This document shows, piece after piece, positions 24,757 through 32,016 of a stretch of 32,124 nucleotides of DNA. Every line of letters starts with the position of its first letter. Within the stretch, counting starts at the first letter, position 1. Origin of the DNA: CAYUPI01 sp964446585. GTDB lineage: Bacteria; Verrucomicrobiota; Verrucomicrobiia; Limisphaerales; UBA8199. The position numbers and the translations under genes are program-made. The notes below the pieces were generated by a model. The model did not search any database. It saw only the letters and a program-made list of their open reading frames with translations, and was not told where the DNA came from. Where the stretch lies: positions 1-32,124 of the forward strand of contig CAYUPI010000063.1 of NCBI GenBank assembly GCA_964446585.1. Reading direction: 5' to 3'.

Positions 24757-27700
24757 ATGCGTCACGGCTGGAGAAACCGAAGCCTTTCCCGGATTGCTCT
24801 CGTCATTGCCGCCCGCCTCATCACGTTCGATCTCGGTGGAACCGCCGAGGCAGCCAATCCTGGGCTGACGAATTCCCCACCACCAGTCAATCGGCGTGTT
24901 GACTTCGCGACCGAAATTCTGCCGCTCCTGACGAAGACATGCTTTGAATGTCACGGCCCGGAAAAGCAGAAGGGCGGATTGCGGCTGGACCAAAAGGCGG
25001 CGGCGCTCAAGGGCGGCGAATCGGGCCCGGCGGTAGTGGCCGGAAAAAGCGCTGACAGCCTGCTAATCCAGGCAGTCTCGGGGACCAAAAAGGATCTGGA
25101 ACGCATGCCGAGAAAACGGGAACCACTGACAACGGAGCAAATCGCTTTGTTGCGGACCTGGATAGATCAAGGAGCGGCCTGGCCGGAAGCCGCAGCGGCG
25201 ACGCGCAAGGACTGGCGCACTCATTGGGCTTTCAGACCTCCCGCCCGGCCGGAACTGCCGAAGGTCACCGAGAAACGATGGATTCGCAATCCGATTGACC
25301 ACTTCGTGCTCGCTCGACTGGAACAGGAAAAACTCAAACCGTCACCTGAAGCCGCTCGGGTCACGCTCCTGCGCCGTTTGAGCCTGGACCTGATCGGTTT
25401 GCCGCCGACGATGGCGGAAGTGGACGCGTTCCTGGTTGATAAGAGCAAGGACGCTTACGAGCGTCAGGTCGAACGCCTGCTCGCCTCGCCGCATTACGGC
25501 GAGCGCTGGGGCCGATTATGGCTCGATGCGGCGCGGTACGCGGATTCGGACGGGTACGAGAAAGACAAGCTGCGTTACGTTTGGTTTTATCGGGATTGGG
25601 TCATCAACGCGCTGAACCGGGACATGCGGTATGACGAGTTCATCATCGAACAAATCGCCGGTGACCAGCTTCCCAATGCGACCCAGGAACAGATCGTGGC
25701 GACGGGGTTTTTGCGTAATTCCATGGTCAACGAGGAGGGCGGGATTGACCCCGAGCAATTCCGGATGGACGCGATGTTCGACCGGATGGATTGCATCGGC
25801 AAGAGCGTGCTGGGCCTGACGATTCAGTGCGCCCAATGCCACGACCACAAGTTCGATCCGCTCAAGCAGGAGGAGTATTACCGGCTGTTTGCGTTTCTCA
25901 ATAACGACCACGAAACGCAGCCGGTAGTTTATACGCCCGAGCAACAGACCAAGGCGGCCGACCTCTCGCGCAAGATCAGAGACCTTGAGGCCGGTTTGCG
26001 CCTCAAGATGCCGGACTGGGAACAGCGGATGGCGAGTTGGGAGGAGTCGGTCAGGAACGATCAGCCGGAGTGGATCGTGCTCAGGCCCTGGGTCGAAGAA
26101 ATCTCGACCGGCGGCCAACGATACCTGCCTCAGCCCGATGGTTCGTTCCTCGCGCTCGGTTACGCGCCAACCAAGCATACGGTGAAGCTTTTTCTGACAA
26201 ATGATTTGCAGAACATCAGCGCGTTCCGGCTCGAATTGCTCACCTCGCCGGACCTGCCGTGCAATGGCCCGGGTCGCTCCTTCAAGGGGACCTGTGCGCT
26301 GACGGAGTTCAAGGTCGAGGCTCTCGAGGCCAGGAGCCCGACGAACAAAATGAGCGTGAAATTTGAGAAGGCGACGGCTGATTTCGAGCAGGCGGAAACG
26401 CCTCTGGAACCAAATTTCTACGATAAGACCGACAAGAAACGCGTGACCGGCCCGGTGCAGTTCGCCATCGACGGCAAGGATGAAACGGCCTGGGGGATGG
26501 ATGCCGGCCCCGGCCGCCGCAACCAGGATCGCAAGGCCGTCTTCCAATGCGCAACCAATGTCGGCTTCGAGGGCGGAACCATTCTGGTGTTTCATCTCAC
26601 GCAGAACCACGGCGGTTGGAACAGCGACGATCTGATGAACAACAACCTGGGCCGGTTCCGCCTCTCTGCCACAACGAACGCTTCGAAGCCGACGGCCGAT
26701 CCGTTGCCCGGTCGCGTGCGAGACATCTTCGCGATTCCGCGCGAACGCCGCACGCCGACTCAGACCGCCGCGCTCTTCAGTTATTGGCGCACCACGGTTT
26801 CTGAGTGCAAAGAGGCCAACGATGAAATCGAATCGTTAGGGAAACAATGGCCGGAGGGCGCCACCGCTCTCACGCTGACGGGCCGCGACCAGGCTCGCGA
26901 CACGCACATCCTCAAACGCGGCGATTGGTTGAAGCCGACGACCTCCGTCTCACCCGCTGTGCCGGCATTTCTGCATCCATTGACGACTTCACCAGGTGCG
27001 GCATCCCGGTTGGCACTGGCTCGATGGCTGACGGACAAACAGTCTCCCACGACCGCCCGTGTTGCGGCGAACCGGCTTTGGCAAGCTTATTTCGGCAGCG
27101 GCATTGTTAACACACCCGAAGACTTCGGAATGCAAAGCGAGCCGCCTTCACATCCAGAGCTGCTCGATTGGCTCGCTTGCGAGTTCATGGAACCGCTCGT
27201 AAGTGACGAAGCCCGAATGTCGAAATCCGAAAGGAATCCGAAGGCCGAAAACCGAATTCAACCCTGGAGTTTGAAACATATCCATCGGCTCATCGTCACT
27301 TCCGCCACTTACCGTCAATCTTCCAAAGTCACGCCGGCGCTCTATGCGAAGGATCCCTATAATCGGCTCCTGGCTCGAGGAACGCGCCTGCGCGTGGACG
27401 CTGAGATTGTCAGGGACGTCGCGCTTGCGGCCAGCGGTTTGTTGGACCCGAAAATCGGCGGGCCGTCCATTTTCTCGCCTGCGCCGGATTTCCTTTTTCA
27501 GCCGCCGGCCAGCTACGCCCCTTTCCCCTGGAAGGAGGAAACCGGCTCCGATCGATATCGGCGGGCAATCTACACCTTCCGCCGCCGTTCGACTCCCTAT
27601 CCGATGCTTCAGGTTTTTGATGCGCCGAACGGCGATTTCTCCTGCGTTCGCCGGATGCGCTCGAACACGCCCCTGCAAGCGCTGGCCTCGCTCAACGAAA

Positions 27701-28023
27701 CTGTCTCTGTCGAATGCGCCCAGGCGCTGGCGCGCAAGACGCTCCAGGAGGGCGGCAAGACCGACGGTGACCGGATTCAGTACGCTTTTCGCCGCGCCTT
27801 GTCGCGCGCGCCAATGACTGACGAGAAAAGCGAGCTGCTCTCGCTGCTTCACGAGCAGGAGCATCGAATCGCTGAGGGCTGGGTCAACGCGAACGAAGTG
27901 GCTACCGGGAAGAATGAGGCCGCTAAAGACTTGCCCGGAGGGGCAACGCCGTCCCAACTGGCGGCTTACACCGTGGTTTCGCGCGTGCTGCTCAACCTGG
28001 ACGAAACCATCACGAAAGAGTAA
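24757..28023 (+). CDS. PSCyt1-DUF1549-DUF1553 protein (cytochrome c-type, PSD1) with in-frame insertion
   Basis: A 1088-residue exported protein with signal peptide to about residue 33. The planctomycete cytochrome c domain is at about 45-145, with C62-F-E-C65-H66 as the heme motif. DUF1549 is at about 175-375, with a second CxxCH, C358-A-Q-C361-H362, then DHKFDP. A central region of about 440-720 contains a carbohydrate-binding-like segment (VFHLTQNHGGWNSDDL). DUF1553 runs from about 745 to 1010 and includes RVAANRLWQAYFG, HPELLDWLACEFME and VTSATYRQSS. Residues 813-836 are an apparent repeat-derived insertion. The family is characteristic of Planctomycetes and Verrucomicrobia, often near sulfatases, and its reaction is unknown. 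The DUF1501 gene follows after four bases. Confidence 0.94.
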   Translation: MRHGWRNRSLSRIALVIAARLITFDLGGTAEAANPGLTNSPPPVNRRVDFATEILPLLTKTCFECHGPEKQKGGLRLDQKAAALKGGESGPAVVAGKSADSLLIQAVSGTKKDLERMPRKREPLTTEQIALLRTWIDQGAAWPEAAAATRKDWRTHWAFRPPARPELPKVTEKRWIRNPIDHFVLARLEQEKLKPSPEAARVTLLRRLSLDLIGLPPTMAEVDAFLVDKSKDAYERQVERLLASPHYGERWGRLWLDAARYADSDGYEKDKLRYVWFYRDWVINALNRDMRYDEFIIEQIAGDQLPNATQEQIVATGFLRNSMVNEEGGIDPEQFRMDAMFDRMDCIGKSVLGLTIQCAQCHDHKFDPLKQEEYYRLFAFLNNDHETQPVVYTPEQQTKAADLSRKIRDLEAGLRLKMPDWEQRMASWEESVRNDQPEWIVLRPWVEEISTGGQRYLPQPDGSFLALGYAPTKHTVKLFLTNDLQNISAFRLELLTSPDLPCNGPGRSFKGTCALTEFKVEALEARSPTNKMSVKFEKATADFEQAETPLEPNFYDKTDKKRVTGPVQFAIDGKDETAWGMDAGPGRRNQDRKAVFQCATNVGFEGGTILVFHLTQNHGGWNSDDLMNNNLGRFRLSATTNASKPTADPLPGRVRDIFAIPRERRTPTQTAALFSYWRTTVSECKEANDEIESLGKQWPEGATALTLTGRDQARDTHILKRGDWLKPTTSVSPAVPAFLHPLTTSPGAASRLALARWLTDKQSPTTARVAANRLWQAYFGSGIVNTPEDFGMQSEPPSHPELLDWLACEFMEPLVSDEARMSKSERNPKAENRIQPWSLKHIHRLIVTSATYRQSSKVTPALYAKDPYNRLLARGTRLRVDAEIVRDVALAASGLLDPKIGGPSIFSPAPDFLFQPPASYAPFPWKEETGSDRYRRAIYTFRRRSTPYPMLQVFDAPNGDFSCVRRMRSNTPLQALASLNETVSVECAQALARKTLQEGGKTDGDRIQYAFRRALSRAPMTDEKSELLSLLHEQEHRIAEGWVNANEVATGKNEAAKDLPGGATPSQLAAYTVVSRVLLNLDETITKE
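27193..27264. repeat. Repeat-derived insertion within the DUF1553 domain
   Basis: About 72 bp coding for 24 extra residues (RMSKSERNPKAENRIQP core) between the conserved CEFME and WSLKHIHRL. Family members normally have two or three residues here, as does the other paralogue (FLEHGESLKQLHRL). The DNA is made of CGAAATCCGAA / GGAATCCGAAGGCCGAA words and resembles, in reverse complement, the repeat text near 2130-2170. Confidence 0.6.
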
Positions 28024-28027
28024 GCCT

Positions 28028-29464
28028 ATGAACTGCCAATCGCATTTCTTCCTGGGTGCAGACCGAAAGCTGATCACACGCCGCTGGTTTTTTGAGCAGT
28101 GCGGCGTCGGGCTGGGCGCCATCGCGCTTGGCCAGTTGTTCCAGCAGAACGGCTGGGCCTCTTCGGTCACTGCCGTCAATCCATTGGCTCCGAAACAGCC
28201 CCATTTCCCAGCCAAAGCCAGGCGAGTCATCTTCCTGTTCATGGCGGGCGCGCCCAGTCATCTCGAGCTTTTTGATTACAAACCTGAGTTGGCCAAATGG
28301 AACGGCAAAGTGCCGCCGGCCGAGCTGGTCAAGGGCTATCGCGCCGCGTTCATAAACCCAAGCTCGACCTTGCTTGGCCCCAAGTTCAAATTTGCCAGGC
28401 ACGGCCAATCGGGCGCCGAACTCTCAGAACTGCTGCCGCACCTGGCCGAGGTCGTCGATGACATTGCCATCGTGAAATCGATGCACACCGATGCCTTCAA
28501 CCATGCGCCCGGGCAGATTTTCATGAACACCGGCACTCAGCAATTTGGCCGGCCGAGCATGGGCGCCTGGGTCACTTACGGCCTGGGCAGCGAGTCTTCC
28601 GACCTCCCGGCTTATGTCGTTTTCAGTTCAGGGACCAAGGGGACCAGCGGCGGGGCGTCAAACTGGGGGTCGGGATTTCTGCCTTCACTCTATCAGGGGG
28701 TCTTGTTCCGCAACGCCGGCGATCCCGTGCTGTATCTTTCCAACCCGAAAGGCATCGATCCACAGATGCAGCGTGATTCCCTCGACACGATCAAACGCCT
28801 GAATCAAAAACATTTGAATGTTGTCGGTGATCCGGAAATCGCCTCGCGCATCAATTCCTTCGAGATGGCCTACCGGATGCAAACCAGCGCGCCGGAGTTG
28901 ATGGACATTTCAAAAGAATCGAAACAGACCCTCGAGATGTACGGGGCCGAGCCGGGCAAATCTTCTTTCGCAAATAACTGTCTGCTGGCGCGTCGCCTGG
29001 TCGAGCGCGGCGTTCGGTTCGTCCAATTGTTCCATGAAGCTTGGGACCAGCACGGCAACCTGGTAGCGGATCTCAAGAAGAATTGCCTGGCCACGGACCA
29101 GGCCTGCGCCGCCTTGATCAAGGATCTCAAGCAGCGCGACATGTTGAAAGACACTCTCGTGATTTGGGGCGGCGAATTTGGCCGCACGCCAATGGTCCAG
29201 GGTGGCGACGATGGCCGCGATCATCACCCGAACTGTTTCACCATGTGGCTGGCCGGTGGTGGCGTGAAGCCGGGCATCACGATAGGCGAGTCTGACGAAT
29301 TCGGCTTCAACGCAACGACCGACAAAGTGCACGTTCACGATCTGCACGCAACGCTGCTTCACCTCTTGGGCTTCGATCACACGAAGCTGACTTATCGGTT
29401 TCAGGGCCGCGATTTCCGGCTCACGGATGTATCGGGCGAAGTTGTGGAGAAGTTGCTGACCTGA
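28028..29464 (+). CDS. DUF1501 protein with Tat-like signal, partner of the PSCyt1 gene
   Basis: A 478-residue exported protein from the ATG at 28028, four bases after the upstream stop; the frame is open further upstream, but only over the end of the previous gene. The N-terminus has a twin-arginine TRRWFFEQCGVGLGAIALG. Family landmarks are VIFLFMAGAPSHLELFDYKP, LLPHLAEVVDDIAIVKSM, LVIWGGEFGRTPM, GRDHHPN, and the C-terminal VHDLHATLLHLLGFDHTKL. The domain has an alkaline phosphatase/sulfatase-like fold with unknown activity. The gene is tightly paired with the PSCyt1-DUF1549-DUF1553 gene, and coupled export and joint function are the usual assumption. It parallels the DUF1501 gene at 9980. 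Confidence 0.93.
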   Translation: MNCQSHFFLGADRKLITRRWFFEQCGVGLGAIALGQLFQQNGWASSVTAVNPLAPKQPHFPAKARRVIFLFMAGAPSHLELFDYKPELAKWNGKVPPAELVKGYRAAFINPSSTLLGPKFKFARHGQSGAELSELLPHLAEVVDDIAIVKSMHTDAFNHAPGQIFMNTGTQQFGRPSMGAWVTYGLGSESSDLPAYVVFSSGTKGTSGGASNWGSGFLPSLYQGVLFRNAGDPVLYLSNPKGIDPQMQRDSLDTIKRLNQKHLNVVGDPEIASRINSFEMAYRMQTSAPELMDISKESKQTLEMYGAEPGKSSFANNCLLARRLVERGVRFVQLFHEAWDQHGNLVADLKKNCLATDQACAALIKDLKQRDMLKDTLVIWGGEFGRTPMVQGGDDGRDHHPNCFTMWLAGGGVKPGITIGESDEFGFNATTDKVHVHDLHATLLHLLGFDHTKLTYRFQGRDFRLTDVSGEVVEKLLT

Positions 29465-29495
29465 GCACGCGTCTGATGCGCCCATCGGCCCTGCT

Positions 29496-29565
29496 TTCGT
29501 CCTCGTCCTCGTCCTCGACCATCGGCTCTTTGATTACGAGAACGAGGACGAGGACGGTGTGCTTG
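29496..29565. repeat. CGTCCTC hairpin repeat, copy 2
   Basis: The left arm 29498-29517 and right arm 29537-29556 form a 20-bp stem with one mismatch that can be a G-U pair in RNA. The 19-base loop (29518-29536) is homologous to that of copy 1 at 24571. It lies 33 bases downstream of the DUF1501 stop codon, so it could end or stabilise that transcript. No T-run follows, so it is not a classical intrinsic terminator. Confidence 0.8.
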
Positions 29566-29612
29566 CGGCACCACACGCGCCAGGTCCATTCGTCTTCCCT
29601 CCGCAAATCCCT

Positions 29613-29664
29613 GTTCACGAAACTCCGTAGGAGTGACCAGACAAACAGCCCCTGTAAGAACGCC
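29613..29664. repeat. ACTCCGTAGGAGTGACC element, copy A
   Basis: GTTCACGAAACTCCGTAGG and the following AGTGACCAGACAA, AGCCCC and GTAAGAACGCC align with 30690-30742. ACTCC-GTA-GGAGT is a small hairpin. It lies between the DUF1501 gene and the minus-strand coiled-coil gene. The rest of 29465-29708 has no gene. Confidence 0.65.
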
Positions 29665-29708
29665 TCCCAGACAATGTCAAACGCTTCTAAACAATCACTC
29701 CCTCAACC

Positions 29709-29918
29709 TCAGCTTCCAGCCGGCATCTCCTCCAGATGCCGCACATACTGATCAATCTGATCTTGCAACTGGCGGATTTGTTCCAGTGGTCCTTCGGCTA
29801 ACACGGCGAAATTGCGAGCGTTCTTCGGGAAAACCTCCTCGCGAAGGGAGTTGATGGCTTGGCAGAGGTTCTGCATCTGCTCGATCGCCTGTCGGAGTTG
29901 CGCCTCGGTCTCAATCAT
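29709..29918 (-). CDS. 69-residue coiled-coil protein, partner of DUF6932
   Basis: A small acidic, all-helical protein. Two amphipathic stretches (LRQAIEQMQNLCQAINSLREE and PLEQIRQLQDQIDQYVRHLEE) have heptad-like hydrophobic spacing, so a coiled coil or helical hairpin is likely. The start ATG overlaps the stop of the DUF6932 gene by four bases (ATGA), so the two are translated together. I do not recognise the family with certainty. By position and size it could be the antitoxin or adaptor of a two-gene module, but nothing in the sequence proves that. Confidence 0.72.
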   Translation of the reverse strand: MIETEAQLRQAIEQMQNLCQAINSLREEVFPKNARNFAVLAEGPLEQIRQLQDQIDQYVRHLEEMPAGS

Positions 29919-30361
29919 AGATTTATTCTTAATATGCCTTTTATTTGGGTCGGTTCAAATCTCACCTGCTCAAACAGTTTCAGATAGCGCTGATATTGTT
30001 CCGAGTTTTCACGCGCCACCAGCATATCTAATTGGTGCCGCCGCTTGACCCTTTGAGCGGACAACACATTGTACTGGGCCGTCAGCAGCTCCAGCGAGAA
30101 ATTATGGCTTTCGAATACCACAACAATAATATCGATGTCGTTGGGATCAGGTTTGGCGGTCACAAAGCTACCGTTGATCAGGATCGCCACAACCAGGCCC
30201 GTTTTCCTGGCTTCCTCATGAAATGCGCTGAACTTCTCCCATAGTACCGGGCGACGGTCTGTACGATTGAAGCCGCCAAAACTGCGCTCGACCTCTTCAA
30301 ATGTGCAATCATGAACTCCCGGAGGCAGTAAGCCATCGACGGTTAAGTCAGGTATAGGCAT
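29915..30361 (-). CDS. DUF6932 nucleotidyltransferase-like protein
   Basis: A 148-residue protein from the ATG at 30361 (MPIPDLTVDGLLPPGVHD), where the family N-terminus begins; the frame is open further upstream to 30598, but that text looks non-coding and repeat-like. It has the nucleotidyltransferase-fold signature G64-S65-F-V-T-A-K then D75-I-D77, as in minimal NTases (GS...DxD). LLPPGVHDCTFEEVERSFG is typical of the family I know as DUF6932. NTases of this size often work as toxins or antitoxins (MntA/AbiE type). The 69-residue coiled-coil gene overlaps its 3' end. The third acidic residue expected for catalysis is not obvious by eye, so activity is uncertain. Confidence 0.8.
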   Translation of the reverse strand: MPIPDLTVDGLLPPGVHDCTFEEVERSFGGFNRTDRRPVLWEKFSAFHEEARKTGLVVAILINGSFVTAKPDPNDIDIIVVVFESHNFSLELLTAQYNVLSAQRVKRRHQLDMLVARENSEQYQRYLKLFEQVRFEPTQIKGILRINL

Positions 30362-30858
30362 AAACGACTTGTTATGGCCATCGAACCAATTTTCGAATAA
30401 AATTAGTGAACGATGCGGCGAATAGCCAGAACAGGCAACGACCGGCTGACCAAAGCGCGGCGAAGCTCCCGCCTGGCGCGATGAGCCGCATTCGCGGAAA
30501 GCATCAAGCCGGAGCGGGTTGGATTCGGGTTTCACCTCATCTGTCTCTCCCTTCTCCTTCCAAAATTCGCCTCCACTCGCCTGTCTCTCAATCAACAATC
30601 AACCATCCACCATCCACTTTGGTTGCGGCTTTGCCGCGCTGTGCCCTCTGCGTTTTATCTCTTCTCCGTTTCCTCATGTTCAAACCCGTGTTCGCAAAAC
30701 TCCGTAGGAGTGACCTGACAATAGCCCCGGGTAAGAACGCCCCATTCTGCAGTCTGAACGTTCGCCACCCGGGGTTCACGTTCCCCTCAAAAAATTTCAG
30801 TGGCGCGGCTCAAATCTTGTTCTTCCTTTCTGCCCGCGCCGCCAAACCCGAACGCCCA
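30362..30858. other. Non-coding stretch with repeat words
   Basis: About 500 bp with no convincing gene. It holds CAATCAACCATCCACCATCC microrepeats (about 30589-30617), a GCGGC-TTT-GCCGC hairpin near 30627 that recurs as a variant near 24632, the word CTCCGTTTCCTCATGTTC at 30664-30693 (also at 31738 and 31978), and copy B of the ACTCCGTAGGAGTGACC element. The promoter of the DUF6932 gene should lie near 30362-30420 but is not clear. Confidence 0.55.
30690..30742. repeat. ACTCCGTAGGAGTGACC element, copy B
   Basis: It aligns with 29613-29664 over about 52 bases, including AAACTCCGTAGGAGTGACC, GACAA, AGCCCC and GTAAGAACGCC. The hairpin ACTCC/GGAGT is kept in both copies. Both copies are in the same orientation and flank the DUF6932/coiled-coil pair. 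Confidence 0.65.
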
Positions 30859-31189
30859 TCAATAGATTTCCAGACAGCCCACAGTGGGATCATTTTCGAA
30901 AGACGTGATTCGCCCGCAATGATCGCGAAGGAGTTTTTCGATAACCGCCGTTTTCTGATTGCCGCAGCAGCCAAATCAGCTTTGGCGGTTGGCCGCGCAA
31001 GCTGCTTAGCTCATACATTTCACTGTCCTGCGATACGATCGTGAACCCATTGGCCCGCGCGTACTCGCAAAGAACTGGATCGTCTGCGCGATCAAGTCCA
31101 ATAAGACGAGCTTGGGTACTTTGGGGAAATTAATCAGCCAATCTCCCACACAATTTGAAGCTGAGGTTCTGATCGAACAACAGCTTCAT
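30859..31189 (-). pseudogene. Broken DUF5615 PIN-like toxin
   Basis: On the minus strand, ATG at 31189 opens MKLLFDQNLSFKLCGRLAD, the normal DUF5615 N-terminus. Codon 20 (31132-31130) is TAA where the family has Leu (TTA would need one base change). The same frame then continues FPQSTQARLIGLDRADD and GFTIVSQDSEMYELSSL. Near 30967-30972 the reading frame slips, apparently by loss of two bases, and the C-terminus (GNQKTAVIEKLLRDHCGRI to CLEIY) is found in another frame, ending at 30859. Total length, about 110 codons, is right for the family. The start abuts the DUF433 stop (TGA-ATG). So the toxin gene has one nonsense change and one frameshift and should be inactive, unless these are assembly errors. 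Confidence 0.88.
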
Positions 31190-31411
31190 TCAGGTCGCGA
31201 CGATCAATCGCCGCTCACGGTCTGCCGCATACGCGAGGCAAGCCCGGATGTCCTCCTCCGTGATCTCGGGGTAATCCTCACGAATTTCGTCATGGCTCAT
31301 ACCTGCTGAAAGCCAGCCCAGGACGTCGGCGACAGTAATCCGCATCCCGCGAATACAAGGTTTTCCTCCGCGCTTGCCAGGTTCGATGGTTATCGTCTTG
31401 CGGTAGTCCAT
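31190..31411 (-). CDS. DUF433 family antitoxin-like protein
   Basis: A 73-residue protein of the DUF433 family (VapB-type antitoxin, helix-turn-helix related). Family landmarks are YRKTITIEPGKRGGKPCIRG, MRITVADVLGWLSAGMS and EDYPEITEEDIRACLAYAADRE (read in pieces). Its frame is intact, with a normal ATG and TGA. The classic partner, a DUF5615 PIN-like protein, follows with no gap but is disrupted. Antitoxins of this class usually bind the toxin and the promoter of their own operon, so this could be an orphan repressor. No clear palindromic operator was seen upstream in 31412-31480. Confidence 0.9.
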   Translation of the reverse strand: MDYRKTITIEPGKRGGKPCIRGMRITVADVLGWLSAGMSHDEIREDYPEITEEDIRACLAYAADRERRLIVAT

Positions 31412-31599
31412 AGTGAGTCAATGTGCCTGCAAACCCATTAAATGTATCACGCTGAAAGCGTCTTCCAAGCGCAAATGGAAGCTGCGAGGGAAAATAGTAT
31501 CTTCTCTCACCCGCCTCTCGGCACCTTTGGTGGTCGCCGATGCGGCCCCAAAGCCGCTGGAGCTTTCGCGTGCCTGGATTCAACGCCGGCACCTTCATG
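31412..31599. other. Upstream region of DUF433, no gene seen
   Basis: It should contain the DUF433 promoter. On the minus strand TTGGAA and TACATT are 16 bp apart around 31445-31472, but both boxes match the consensus poorly. Open frames here are short and lack family resemblance. Confidence 0.35.
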
Positions 31600-31777
31600 G
31601 CCTGCCTTCACCTTTCAGCCGAACAACTTCAAAACGTCAAACCGAGCCTCCGATCCCCCTTCAATTTGCGCTGTGTTCATTAGCGTTCATCAGCGGTTCA
31701 TTAGCGGTTTCAGCATTAGTGGATAACTCTCTGTTCGCTCCGTTTCCTCATGTTCGAATCCGTGTTCATCCCTTCTT
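31600..31777. repeat. Tandem repeat of about 240 bp, unit 1
   Basis: It aligns with the second unit at a constant offset of 239-240 bases. A block of 42 identical bases lies at 31656-31697 and 31896-31937. Inside, the word TTCATNAGCGG recurs (near 31677-31709), a smaller-scale repeat. The unit ends with CTCCGTTTCCTCATGTTCG and TTCATCCCTTCTTATCCGTG text. No coding potential was recognised. Confidence 0.8.
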
Positions 31778-31838
31778 ATCCGTGGTTAAAATCCTCCCCG
31801 TTCCCCCTTTTCAGAACTCGTGTCCATTCATATGCATC

Positions 31839-32016
31839 GCCTGCCTTTACCTTTAAGCCGACCGACATCAAAACGTCAAACCCGAGCCTCCGATTCCCCT
31901 TCAATTTGCGCTGTGTTCATTAGCGTTCATCAGCGGTCCATGAGCGGTTTCAGCATTAGTGGATGACTCTCTGTTCCCTCCGTTTCCTCATGTCCGAGCT
32001 CGTGTTCCCCCGCGCC
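31839..32016. repeat. Tandem repeat of about 240 bp, unit 2
   Basis: The second unit, diverged by scattered substitutions and a single-base indel relative to 31600-31777. The remaining 32017-32124 is AT-richer and may be the leader of a gene beyond the window; TGCTAGGCT near 32111 resembles an extended -10 box but cannot be confirmed. Confidence 0.8.

Noticed and set aside
25516..26610. A 364-codon minus-strand open frame within the PSCyt1/PSD1 gene
   Set aside because: It is antisense to conserved DUF1549 text with the CxxCH motif; no recognisable domain.
27148..28242. A 364-codon minus-strand open frame spanning the PSD1/DUF1501 junction
   Set aside because: It crosses the boundary of two well-supported plus-strand genes and has no domain features.
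29498..29556. Classical Rho-independent terminator
   Set aside because: The stem is strong but no T-run follows on either strand, so it is listed only as a repeat hairpin.
30362..30598. N-terminal extension of the DUF6932 gene by 79 codons
   Set aside because: The family N-terminus (PIPDLTVDGLLPPG) begins at 30361, and the extension is low-quality text over repeat-bearing DNA.
31413..31856. A 147-codon plus-strand open frame over the tandem repeat
   Set aside because: It runs through the repeat words, lacks a ribosome-binding site, and the reading frame is not kept between the two units because of the single-base indel.
31600..32016. CRISPR array
   Set aside because: Only two long diverged units with a 240-bp period; no short identical repeats with unique spacers and no cas genes.
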